Source: an uncultured Polyangiaceae bacterium (lineage in GTDB: Bacteria > Myxococcota_A > Polyangia > Polyangiales > Houyiibacteriaceae). Taken from it: 7,878 bases of DNA. The notes beneath the pieces were generated by a model. That model was not told where the DNA came from and did not search any database. It saw nothing but the letters and a program-made list of their open reading frames with translations. The translations under genes were made by a program, and so were the position numbers. The stretch lies in contig CAMYJN010000087.1 in assembly GCA_947258625.1 (NCBI GenBank), forward strand, positions 1 to 7,878, read 5' to 3'. Shown in pieces: positions 1-5,784 of this stretch (positions are counted from its first letter, which is position 1; each line of letters opens with the position of its first letter).

Positions 1-15
1 CCAAGGCCTTCTTTT

Positions 16-93
<78 letters not shown>

Positions 94-143
94 TTGGCTA
101 ATCGTTACGAGTATTTTCACGATGGCCAGAGCTCGGAGGGTCG

Positions 144-470
144 TTAGTGGTCCCCCAACGCAGGCAAGATGTGCTGGTCGAGCATGCCCGCGTACTTGTC
201 CCGCGTTGAGGGCTTAAGAGTGGGAATCTTCCCACGCATCCACGAGCTCGCGTATTCGCCAAGGCGAAGCCGCTCTCGCACGGTCGTGCCGCTCGTAAGC
301 AACTCGGCGCGAAGCAACTCCCTTTGGGAGCTCGCTTCGGAGATGCTTGCGGCGGCGATCACTTTCTTCTGATTCTTCTTCTTGCCCGTCTTCGGATCGA
401 TCCAGGTCACTCGCACTTGATAGCGACCCGCCGACAGGCGTTGAATTCCCGGATACCGAGATTTGCTCAT
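144..470 (-). pseudogene. Truncated tyrosine-recombinase integrase, N-terminal fragment
   Basis: The 108-residue product begins MSKSRYPGIQRLSAGRYQVR. Residues 1-50 resemble the AP2-like arm-type DNA-binding domain of phage and island integrases (GI-x-L-x-x-GRYQVRV, DPKTGKKK). Residues 60-108 resemble the SAM-like core-binding domain (LGEYASSW, LKPSTRDKY, HILPALGDH). It stops exactly where the catalytic domain with the R-H-R-Y residues should begin; family members are usually about 350-400 residues, so roughly two thirds are gone. The start at 468-470 is chosen because a strong GGAGGAG lies a few bases upstream of ATGAGC. The gene points at the tRNA and ends about 50 bp from it, as expected for the enzyme that inserted the element at the tRNA. 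The product may still bind DNA but cannot recombine it. Confidence 0.8.
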
Positions 471-705
471 TGGCTCCTCCCGTCCCGGACGTTGCGTACC
501 GATGCGCAGCATACCGCCGACACCCGTCGACGAGCCAGCGGTCGAGCGTAGTGCGTCGAAACATCAGCGTTCGCCGGGGACCGCGACCGTCGGGCGTCAA
601 GACCCCGCGGTTGACGAGAGAGTGGACGCCGGACGGTGTCAGCCCGAGGAACGCTGCGGCCTTGCGACAGTCCAGCCATGCGTCGTGTTCCCATGGCGTT
701 GTCAT
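214..705 (-). CDS. Excisionase-like helix-turn-helix protein
   Basis: Residues 12-58 form an HTH_17/MerR-like DNA-binding domain (AAAFLGLTPSGVHSLVNRG, then R-x-x-L-M-F-R-R-T-T-L-D-R-W-L), as in excisionases and small regulators paired with integrases. It lies immediately upstream of the integrase remnant on the same strand, suggesting an xis-int type operon. The open frame continues about 255 bases into the integrase gene in another frame, with low-complexity charged sequence (DRSEDGQEEESEESDRRRK). That tail is probably not native. A TGA in a third frame overlaps the integrase ATG (467-469), so a frameshift after the HTH would give an ordinary ATGA overlap. The ATG at 703-705 has no clear ribosome-binding site. 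HTH assignment is good; the C-terminal half and exact function are doubtful. Confidence 0.5.
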   Translation of the reverse strand: MTTPWEHDAWLDCRKAAAFLGLTPSGVHSLVNRGVLTPDGRGPRRTLMFRRTTLDRWLVDGCRRYAAHRYATSGTGGANEQISVSGNSTPVGGSLSSASDLDRSEDGQEEESEESDRRRKHLRSELPKGVASRRVAYERHDRARAASPWRIRELVDAWEDSHS

Positions 706-810
706 CGCTGCTTGTAGTTCGAGAAGTCTGTTGTGCTCACATAGGGGTTGTCGGTTTTGAGAGGCAAAAGTATTCCAAGATCGCGTCGATTTCTGACGGA
801 GGGTCCTCGT

Positions 811-1020
811 CGGAATGCAGGTTTATCCAGAGACTTCCAGGAGAAACCAAGACAAACCCGAATCGCACAAGGAAATGCAGCGAAGAACACGGAAATCCAG
901 AGTTGTCCAAGAACATCGAAGAAAATCTAGAAGTTTCCAGAACAAAAAAAGTTGCGCCGGGAACATCCAGGAACTCGCAGGGAACTACAGAATCGAAAAG
1001 GAAGAAACAGGAACATACAG
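811..1020. repeat. Array of about 21 degenerate 10-bp units in exact register
   Basis: Read as consecutive decamers from 811, the units share one pattern: purines at positions 1-2, A-rich or mixed at 3-6, then (C/A/G)CAG. Position 8 is C in 17 of 21 units, position 9 is A in 19 of 21 and position 10 is G in 15 of 21. Examples are GAACATCCAG (961), GAACTCGCAG (971), GGAACTACAG (981) and GAACATACAG (1011). No base is gained or lost over 210 bp. The pattern fades before 811 (GGGTCCTCGT) and after 1020. Because the unit has few stop codons in any frame, several long spurious open frames cross it on both strands. It fills most of the 706-1241 gap between the divergent HTH/int genes and fic. Function unknown. 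Confidence 0.85.
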
Positions 1021-1043
1021 AGCGCACGGCTGCGGCAAGGCAT

Positions 1044-1065
1044 AGTTTTGGCAGACAGCAAAACT
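1044..1065. other. Short inverted repeat upstream of fic
   Basis: AGTTTTG (1044-1050) and CAAAACT (1059-1065) are perfect 7-bp arms around an 8-base loop, just after the decamer array. A second small inverted repeat, CGCGCA-cgt-TGCGCG, sits at 1103-1117. Either could be an operator or RNA hairpin in the fic upstream region. No T-run follows, so a terminator role is unlikely. Nothing else is recognised between 1066 and 1241. Confidence 0.3.
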
Positions 1066-1241
1066 GCACGCGCCACCGTCCCTTGCTGATCGCGTGTTCG
1101 GTCGCGCACGTTGCGCGCTCAACGCCTGCGGCTTATTCACGCCAACGACTCGAGCCGACCGATCTGTATCAGCGTCGCATGGCTCAATCTCTCCTCGATG
1201 GCAGTCCTTGGTACTGGTAACGTGCGCCGTGAGAAGACACC

Positions 1242-2363
1242 GTGACTACGCCCATCGTCTACCATGTCGGCGGATTTCCGCCGCCCGCCCTCGATTGGGA
1301 GAAACTCATCCCACACTTGGGACCGGCATCTGCGGCCGTGGCGCGGTACGACGGAATGCTCGCCGCCGTTCCGAACCCTAGGGTCTTGCTCAGTCCAATG
1401 ACCACGCAGGAAGCCGTGCTCTCATCCAAGATAGAAGGGACGCAGGCCACGATGGGCGAGGTGCTGGAGTTCGAGGCCGACGAGTCCGGAACAGTCGCCT
1501 CGAGTGCACGACGCGAGGATTTCCGAGAGATCCTTAACTACCGGCGTGCGATGGCTGTCGCCGAGGAAATGCTCGCCGATCTGCCGCTCTCGTTGCGTCT
1601 GGTAAGAGCTGTTCATGCAGAGCTGATGCGCGGCGTTCGTGGGGCTGACAAGGCACCGGGCGAGTTCCGTCGCATATCCAATTGGATCGGCGCTCCCGGC
1701 TGCCCGATCGAAGAAGCACGATTCGTTCCGATTGATGCCGGTGCCCTGACGGACGCGATGACGGTATGGGAAGCCTATCTACACGGTGACGAGGCCGACC
1801 GGCTCGTTCAGCTTGCGATTCTGCACGCGGAGTTCGAAGCGCTGCATCCGTTTCTCGACGGCAATGGTCGGCTCGGGCGGATTCTCATTCCGCTGTTCCT
1901 CTGGCAGCGCGGTCTGATCCGGCGTCCTATGTTCTACATGAGCGCCTACCTCGAGAAGAATCGAGAGGCTTACTACGAGGGGCTGGCGTCTGTTTCCAGC
2001 ACCGGGGATTGGACGGAGTGGTGTCGATTCTTCCTCACCGGAGTTCGGGAGCAGGCCGAGGCCAACCTGGAGAAGGCGCAGACAATCCTGGCACTCTACG
2101 AAGAGCTCAAGCCACGGGTGGCCGAGCTAACGCGCTCGCAGTACGCGATCCACGCCCTGGACTGGATCTTCCAGCGGCCCATCTTCACCAGAGCCGACTT
2201 CGTCGCAGGGGCCGGGGTCCCCGAATCCACAGCGAAGCGACTCGTAGCGCAGCTCAGAGATGCCGGAATTCTTGAGGAAATCAGACACGGAACCGGTCGA
2301 CGTCCTGCGCTGCTCGCATTCGGGAGGCTTTTCAATATCGCCGAAGGCAAGGAGTTCTTCTGA
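1242..2363 (+). CDS. Fic family protein (AMP transferase type) with C-terminal winged HTH
   Basis: The 373-residue product has the full Fic signature HPFLDGNGRLGR at residues 202-213, with catalytic His202 and the anion-binding GNGR loop. Fic enzymes usually transfer AMP from ATP to a Ser, Thr or Tyr hydroxyl of a target protein. Residues 61-66 (SSKIEG) match the inhibitory (S/T)xxxE(G/N) motif on an N-terminal helix, so this is a class II, self-inhibited Fic; Glu65 would block ATP binding until released. Residues about 300-355 look like a winged helix-turn-helix (FTRADFVAGAGVPESTAKRLVAQL, then GTGRRPALL), common in this subfamily and consistent with DNA binding. Start is GTG at 1242, five bases after GAGAAG. 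Length is normal and the frame intact, unlike its neighbours in module A. No separate antitoxin is seen. The target is unknown. Confidence 0.93.
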   Translation: MTTPIVYHVGGFPPPALDWEKLIPHLGPASAAVARYDGMLAAVPNPRVLLSPMTTQEAVLSSKIEGTQATMGEVLEFEADESGTVASSARREDFREILNYRRAMAVAEEMLADLPLSLRLVRAVHAELMRGVRGADKAPGEFRRISNWIGAPGCPIEEARFVPIDAGALTDAMTVWEAYLHGDEADRLVQLAILHAEFEALHPFLDGNGRLGRILIPLFLWQRGLIRRPMFYMSAYLEKNREAYYEGLASVSSTGDWTEWCRFFLTGVREQAEANLEKAQTILALYEELKPRVAELTRSQYAIHALDWIFQRPIFTRADFVAGAGVPESTAKRLVAQLRDAGILEEIRHGTGRRPALLAFGRLFNIAEGKEFF

Positions 2364-2387
2364 GGCTCACGCATTGGCCTCCAAAGC

Positions 2388-2454
2388 CTTTGTGGCTCAT
2401 ATTTCCCATTTGGTGAACCACAAAGCGCGGCGCGGTGTATCTGCGAGCCACAAA
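2388..2454. promoter_or_regulatory. Three CCACAAA motifs, one inverted
   Basis: TTTGTGGCTC at 2389-2398 is the exact reverse complement of GAGCCACAAA at 2445-2454. A third copy, GAACCACAAA, lies at 2415-2424, exactly 30 bp before the last. CTTTGTGG (2388) and CCACAAAG (2418-2425) also form an 8-bp inverted repeat. The group begins 25 bp after the fic stop codon. It may be an operator cluster or a structured 3' element. The rest of 2364-2640 holds no convincing gene. Confidence 0.4.
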
Positions 2455-2622
2455 CAAACTATCACACATTTCCATACACACCCTCCAAGCCAATCGCACG
2501 TGCCGTCCGCCTCGACGGTTGCAGACCAGAGACCTTTCCGCGTTGGATATCTTGGAAACGAATAAGGCTCACGCCGCAATGGTTGGAGAGCGAAATCTGC
2601 CGTCATCGCTGCGAGAACGCAG

Positions 2623-2928
2623 GTGTTGTTTCGCGAGAGCCCGAAGGTACTTTTCCACGCTCTTGCGGGGAGCCCGCTTGAAGGAGGCTGCCTCGGTGCC
2701 TGGTATGTCTTCGCCGCTGTCGCCCTTGTCGTCCCGGCCCTTCCCAGGGTGAAGGAGTGGGCCTATGCCGGGGTCGTCTTCGCCATGACGGGCGCCTTCG
2801 CCGCGCATCTCTTCGCCGGAGACGCGATCGCAGACTGGGCGCCGTCCCTCGTATTGACGTCGCTTGCCGTCGCCTCCTACGTGCTCCGCCCTGCTAGCCG
2901 TCGCCTGGGTGGGGGATCGGAAGTTTGA
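2623..2928 (+). pseudogene. DoxX-like membrane protein, C-terminal fragment with frameshift
   Basis: The frame from about 2689 to the TGA at 2926-2928 resembles the second half of DoxX-like family proteins: GAWYVFAAVALVVPALP, then KEWAYAGVVFAMTGAFAAHL, then a final helix and VLRPASRRL. Three hydrophobic membrane segments are visible. The family normally has one more N-terminal helix ending in a motif like YFLTLLG. Here a YFSTLL segment is found in a different frame at 2648-2665, which suggests a frameshift between about 2665 and 2689. The GTG at 2623 opens the frame but has no ribosome-binding site, and residues 1-22 do not look like DoxX. The gene is therefore taken as broken, a relic in module A. 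Family assignment is fairly sure; the upstream limit is not. Confidence 0.55.
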
Positions 2929-3205
2929 CCGGGGTGGCTGTGGTGCCCGGCTGGGCCGCGCTCTTTCCTGGGCGGCCTCGGAAGGGTCTCGGTAAGCGCC
3001 GTCCGAGGTCTGCTGCGCCCGGGACGCGTCTCCAAGCGTAATACCGGGCCGGCGACAGGCGCACCAGGCGTAGCGCGGACCCCAGGCCGAGGGCGTCTTT
3101 GCAGAGGTCGACCGCACGCAAGAGTACTGGACCAAGGCGACTGGTAACGCGGCTGCGTCGCTCCAAGAGACAATGCCCTGCAACACACCGAGGGCTTAGA
3201 AACAT
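2894..3205 (-). pseudogene. Degenerate transposase fragment (IS3-like helix-turn-helix part)
   Basis: Only 3136-3023 is recognisable. It encodes a segment of the type LLRAVDLCKDALGLGSALRL followed by VRLSPARYYAWRR. This matches the small helical region ahead of the DDE integrase core in some IS3-like transposases (ALR-x-L-x-LSP-x-RYHAWRR). The sequence after it is low-complexity, Arg/Pro-rich and has no catalytic core, and the reading frame seems to be lost. No terminal inverted repeats were found. The 3' end overlaps the end of the DoxX-like fragment in antisense. It is best read as the scar of an insertion sequence. A chance open frame in GC-rich DNA cannot be excluded outside the recognisable stretch. 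Between 3206 and 3320 nothing was recognised. Confidence 0.35.
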
Positions 3206-3320
3206 GTGAACACCTGGGTGAAAACTTCCCAGGCTTATCGAGGCGTCACGACCGCGCGTGACAAGTCGCTAACGCACTGAAGCTATAAGAAACATGCAAA
3301 CCCAAAGACCCCACAGCTCT

Positions 3321-3368
3321 CTTGCCAAGGTTGAAGTCGTGAGTTCGAATCTCATTTCCCGCTCCAAA
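3321..3368 (+). repeat. att copy 2: internal 3'-half tRNA-Gly repeat
   Basis: Identical over 48 bp to 45-92. The 5' half of a tRNA is absent: the bases before it (CACAGCTCT) do not resemble the tRNA. It marks the junction between modules A and B and is followed at once by a terminator homologous to the one after copy 3. Confidence 0.9.
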
Positions 3369-3369
3369 T

Positions 3370-3393
3370 GGCCCGTTTTCGCGGGGCCTTTTT
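3370..3393 (+). terminator. tRNA-type intrinsic terminator after att copy 2
   Basis: GGCCC (3370-3374) pairs with GGGCC (3384-3388) around a GTTTTCGCG loop and is followed by five T. It aligns with the terminator after att copy 3, apart from a 10-base difference in the 5' arm. It lies three bases from the stop codon of the DUF1772 gene on the opposite strand and could stop that transcript too, though the reverse strand lacks a good T-run. Confidence 0.6.
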
Positions 3394-3396
3394 CAA

Positions 3397-3876
3397 TTAG
3401 TCGAGAGGTGAGGTGACCGCGCGAATTGCCGACACGCTGGCGACGAACGCCGCGCAACCTATTCCTACGCGGACCCATTGCCACCGGCCCCAGGTTGCGA
3501 GCGCCTCGGCCAGAGAATTCTCCTCGATGGTTCGGCTCAAGAAGCGCGCGTTCGCGTCTTTGAAGTACACGAAGAACATCGCGATGACGACAATCGAGAG
3601 AATGGCCGCGACCCCCCAGAGACGGGCGCCCGGTCGTGACTGCAACGAGTAGGTCAACGCGCAGACGAGTGCGACGACCGCGCTGGCAATCTCGAGCGGG
3701 CTGTAGAAATCGACGAGCAGCGATGCGTTTGCCGAGTACCAGTCGAAGAAGTCGGCCGGCGCGAGCGATCGCCAATAGGGCACCAAGATGGCGGCTTCCG
3801 CCAGCATCGCGCCGGCTGTCACACCAAGCAGCACGACAGCGAGCACGGAAACCGATGAAGTCAGCAGTCTACTCAC
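3397..3876 (-). CDS. DUF1772 / anthrone-oxygenase-like membrane protein
   Basis: The 159-residue product has four hydrophobic segments (about residues 8-30, 60-75, 85-105 and 135-155) and is probably an inner-membrane protein. The order of motifs suits the DUF1772 (anthrone oxygenase-like) family: a first helix followed by VPYW, a central YSPLEIASAVVALVCALTYS, then FKDANARFLS and a WGRWQWVRVG segment before the last helix. The fungal anthrone oxygenases in this family oxidise anthrones to anthraquinones, but most bacterial members have no known role. Start is GTG at 3874-3876 without a clear ribosome-binding site. It lies 39 bp downstream of the ABM-domain gene on the same strand, so the two probably form an operon. 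Family call is moderately sure; substrate unknown. Confidence 0.65.
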   Translation of the reverse strand: MSRLLTSSVSVLAVVLLGVTAGAMLAEAAILVPYWRSLAPADFFDWYSANASLLVDFYSPLEIASAVVALVCALTYSLQSRPGARLWGVAAILSIVVIAMFFVYFKDANARFLSRTIEENSLAEALATWGRWQWVRVGIGCAAFVASVSAIRAVTSPLD

Positions 3877-3915
3877 GTCGGCACAGTACCATGCGGCGAC
3901 TCATCGCAAACCCGG

Positions 3916-4284
3916 CTAGCGATCGAATCCGAACGCGTGGGTGCCAAACTCGCCACCCAGCTGCATCTGCTCGGTGGCTTGCTGCAGCTCGTCGGGGACG
4001 TCTCCGAAGAAGAAGAATGGTCCAGGGACTGCGATGGCAAGCAACTGTGGGAAGTGACCGGCCGCGGTGGTGCTCAAGTGCAATCCCATCGCGGCGGCGT
4101 CTTTGAACTCGTCGCGGACGTAGAGGGCGTTGTCCTTCTCTGAGACGTAGCAGTGTACCGCCTGGGCATCGGGCTCGTTTTGGTTCATCGCCTCGGTGAC
4201 GTCCGCGTAGATCGACTTGAGCTCATCCAACTTTCCGGGCTTCGCGGTCCACTTGTAGACGACTGTGATGTGGGTGCTTGTCAT
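3916..4284 (-). CDS. Antibiotic biosynthesis monooxygenase (ABM) domain protein
   Basis: The 122-residue product has the dimeric alpha-beta barrel pattern of ABM/YgiN-type proteins: an opening strand ITVVYKWTAKPGKLDELKSI, a central AVHCYVSEKDNALYVRDEFKD, and AMGLHLSTTAAGHFPQLLAI where the His-containing helix follows. Family members are small cytoplasmic proteins that oxidise quinol-like or polyketide substrates without a bound metal or flavin, or act as stress proteins. Length is usual for a single-domain member with a short C-terminal tail. The ATG at 4282-4284 is preceded by AGAGGAA. It is first in a two-gene unit with the DUF1772 gene and diverges from the HxlR-type regulator, which probably controls it. 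The substrate cannot be read from sequence. Confidence 0.75.
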   Translation of the reverse strand: MTSTHITVVYKWTAKPGKLDELKSIYADVTEAMNQNEPDAQAVHCYVSEKDNALYVRDEFKDAAAMGLHLSTTAAGHFPQLLAIAVPGPFFFFGDVPDELQQATEQMQLGGEFGTHAFGFDR

Positions 4285-4327
4285 TTTGATTCCTCTTTTC
4301 GCTGGGGATCTCCGTCCCTTTTCTGGA

Positions 4328-4386
4328 ATGCTAGAAGAAAAGGTTTAGAAAATCAACTTGAAAGTAGAGATTTTTTACCCCATAGT
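4328..4386. promoter_or_regulatory. Divergent promoters between ABM and hxlR-type genes
   Basis: For the regulator (plus strand), TTGAAA (4358-4363), a 17-bp gap and CATAGT (4381-4386) make a plausible sigma-70 type promoter; start of transcription would fall near 4393. For the ABM gene (minus strand), TTGATT (4356-4351), a 17-bp gap and TAGCAT (4333-4328) make another. This intergenic stretch is AT-rich against its surroundings. Both are read by eye. Confidence 0.5.
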
Positions 4387-4396
4387 CCGACTATGG
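4380..4396. promoter_or_regulatory. Perfect palindrome covering the -10 region and start codon
   Basis: CCATAGTC-c-GACTATGG has 8-bp perfect arms around one base. It contains the proposed -10 box (4381-4386) and the ATG start codon (4393-4395) of the HxlR-type gene. This is a natural site for a dimeric repressor and suggests autoregulation. Confidence 0.6.
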
Positions 4397-5049
4397 CTCC
4401 CACGACGGCCCGTCACCGCAAGTGCTATGGGCAACTTTGTCCGATGGCGACGGCGCTCGATGTCATCGGCGATCGCTGGACGATTCTGATCCTCCGAGAG
4501 CTCCTCGGCGGCGCCGCGCGCTTCAACGAGCTGCAAGAGGGATTGCCCGGCATCGCGAAAAACCTGCTGGCCGACCGGCTCCGTCGGCTCGAGAGTGACG
4601 GGATCGTCCGACGAGTCCGCTCCCACAACGCGGTGCACTACGCGCTCACTGAACGAGGCGCGGCGGCGCGCACTGCGGTGGAGGAGCTCGGCTTCTGGGG
4701 TGCGACGCTCGAGCCCGTCGAGCCCCCGCAGCACCCGCGCAGCATTCGGGCAATCGCGATGGCGCTACAGGCGGTGCTTGCGCGAGCGGGGGATGCTCTG
4801 CCCCACGTGCGCCATGTCATCGAGTTGGAGATCGATGGCGAGCATCTCCAGATCGTCCTCGACGCGCGCCCGTCCGCAAGCGCGGGGCCGAGCACCGATG
4901 CGGACGCGCGCATTCGTGTGCCTCGGGCGACCATGTCCGACTTCCTGCTCGGACGGTCATTCGACAAGAAGCGCTTTGTTCACATCTCGGGCAACAGGGC
5001 CGCGCGGACCGCTTTGATCCGGGCGCTCGGCACCATGGCGACTACATAG
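4393..5049 (+). CDS. HxlR-family winged-helix regulator with SCP2-like C-terminal domain
   Basis: The 218-residue product carries an HxlR winged helix at about residues 10-95: CYGQLCPMATALDVIGDRWT, ILRELLGGAARFNEL, LPGIAKNLLADRLRRLESDG and VHYALTERG. Cys11 and Cys16 sit where redox- or quinone-sensing HxlR proteins often have cysteines, though sensing is only possible, not shown. Residues about 115-215 look like the SCP2-like ligand domain of longer HxlR regulators. The open frame extends upstream to 4153, but similarity begins near residue 8 and upstream sequence is antisense to the ABM gene, so ATG 4393 is chosen. No ribosome-binding site precedes it; the promoter spacing implies a leaderless mRNA. 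It diverges from the ABM/DUF1772 pair and probably regulates both itself and them. Confidence 0.85.
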   Translation: MAPTTARHRKCYGQLCPMATALDVIGDRWTILILRELLGGAARFNELQEGLPGIAKNLLADRLRRLESDGIVRRVRSHNAVHYALTERGAAARTAVEELGFWGATLEPVEPPQHPRSIRAIAMALQAVLARAGDALPHVRHVIELEIDGEHLQIVLDARPSASAGPSTDADARIRVPRATMSDFLLGRSFDKKRFVHISGNRAARTALIRALGTMATT

Positions 5050-5155
5050 TGAGGATGGGTGCTCCGCGCGCCTCACGCACCTTTCGCATGGCGAGCTTGA
5101 TGGTGCGACGCGGGGCCGTTTTCGTTACCGCCCAGGCCTAATTCGGCCGAGCTCC
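5050..5155. other. Convergent intergenic region with terminator-like remnant
   Basis: Lies between the converging HxlR and TetR genes. GCGGGGCCGTTTTCGTT (5110-5126) matches, save one T, the 3' half of the tRNA-type terminator at 7584-7601, but the 5' arm of that hairpin is missing. A weak GGCC-TAATTC-GGCC hairpin is at 5135-5148. Neither is a clear terminator. Confidence 0.35.
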
Positions 5156-5767
5156 TTATCGCCAGGTGTCGACGGTGGCGTTCATGGCGTCGATGACTCG
5201 GCCGATCTCGTTTTCGTCGGCGCCGCCCCGGACGGTGAGGTTGAGACCCAGCATGAAGGTCATGAACAGATCGGTTCGTTGGTCGGTAACGCGCTGGTCG
5301 GCGATTCCATCGGGCTCTGCTTGACGGATGAGCGCTCGCAGTCGTTCGCGCAGCGCTTTGCGAAACTCGACTCCGAAGCCTTCGAAGCCAGGGGCGGACC
5401 CGCACAGCTCGCTCGACGTGTTGACGAGGAGACAGCCATATTGGCTGCTGTCCGAGACGAGGTCGCTTCGTAGGAGCTCGAGGAAGGCGTGGATCCCGTC
5501 GACCCCCGGCCCGGCGCGGTCGACGAGTGCGGACATCATGTCCATGCGGCCCGCGAAGTAGCGGCGGAGAATCTTGGCGAACAGCTCCTCCTTGGTGCCG
5601 AACGTGCTGTAGAGGCTCGACTTGTGGACGCCGCTGGCTTCGACGAGATCGGCCATCGAGGTCTGGGAGTAGCCCTTTCGCCAGAAAAGCTCGGTCAACT
5701 CATCTAAAACGGCGTCTTCATCGAAGAGCCGTGGCCGGCCTCGGGACCGCGTATTCGTGCCGCTCAT
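5156..5767 (-). CDS. TetR/AcrR family transcriptional regulator
   Basis: The 203-residue product has the TetR N-terminal DNA-binding domain: FDEDAVLDELTELFWRKGY, then TSMADLVEASGVHKSSLYST with the recognition helix at about residues 46-54, then FGTKEELFAKIL. The C-terminal ligand domain includes SQYGCLLVNTSSEL, typical of AcrR-like members. Two ATGs compete. The one at 5771-5773 has AAGG nearly touching it, whereas the one at 5765-5767 has AAGG seven bases upstream, so the second is chosen (the longer form has 205 residues). It diverges from the exported SRPBCC gene, and inverted repeats cover both promoters, so it probably represses itself and the SRPBCC-SDR genes until a small ligand binds. 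Length is normal and the frame intact. Confidence 0.9.
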   Translation of the reverse strand: MSGTNTRSRGRPRLFDEDAVLDELTELFWRKGYSQTSMADLVEASGVHKSSLYSTFGTKEELFAKILRRYFAGRMDMMSALVDRAGPGVDGIHAFLELLRSDLVSDSSQYGCLLVNTSSELCGSAPGFEGFGVEFRKALRERLRALIRQAEPDGIADQRVTDQRTDLFMTFMLGLNLTVRGGADENEIGRVIDAMNATVDTWR

Positions 5768-5784
5768 GCCCATACCTTAGAGAC

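Noticed and set aside
811..1020. CRISPR array
   Set aside because: The unit is only about 10 bp, units are degenerate and contiguous, there are no unique spacers, and no cas-like gene is present.
737..1069. 110-residue minus-strand protein rich in Phe, Leu and Val
   Set aside because: It is the complement of the decamer array; its hydrophobic look follows from CTGGAT/TTC-like repeats.
636..1220. 194-residue plus-strand protein
   Set aside because: It arises from the stop-poor decamer array plus antisense of the HTH gene; no start signal and no recognisable domain.
3321..3368. Second and third tRNA-Gly genes
   Set aside because: Only the 3' half of the tRNA is present at 3321 and 7503; acceptor 5' strand, D arm and anticodon 5' stem are missing.
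3269..3775. Minus-strand frame ending in MRFELTTSTLA-type peptide
   Set aside because: The peptide is the reverse translation of the tRNA-Gly repeat and the rest is antisense to the DUF1772 frame.
4153..4392. 80-residue N-terminal extension of the HxlR-type protein
   Set aside because: It is antisense to the ABM gene and crosses both promoters; HxlR similarity begins after the ATG at 4393.
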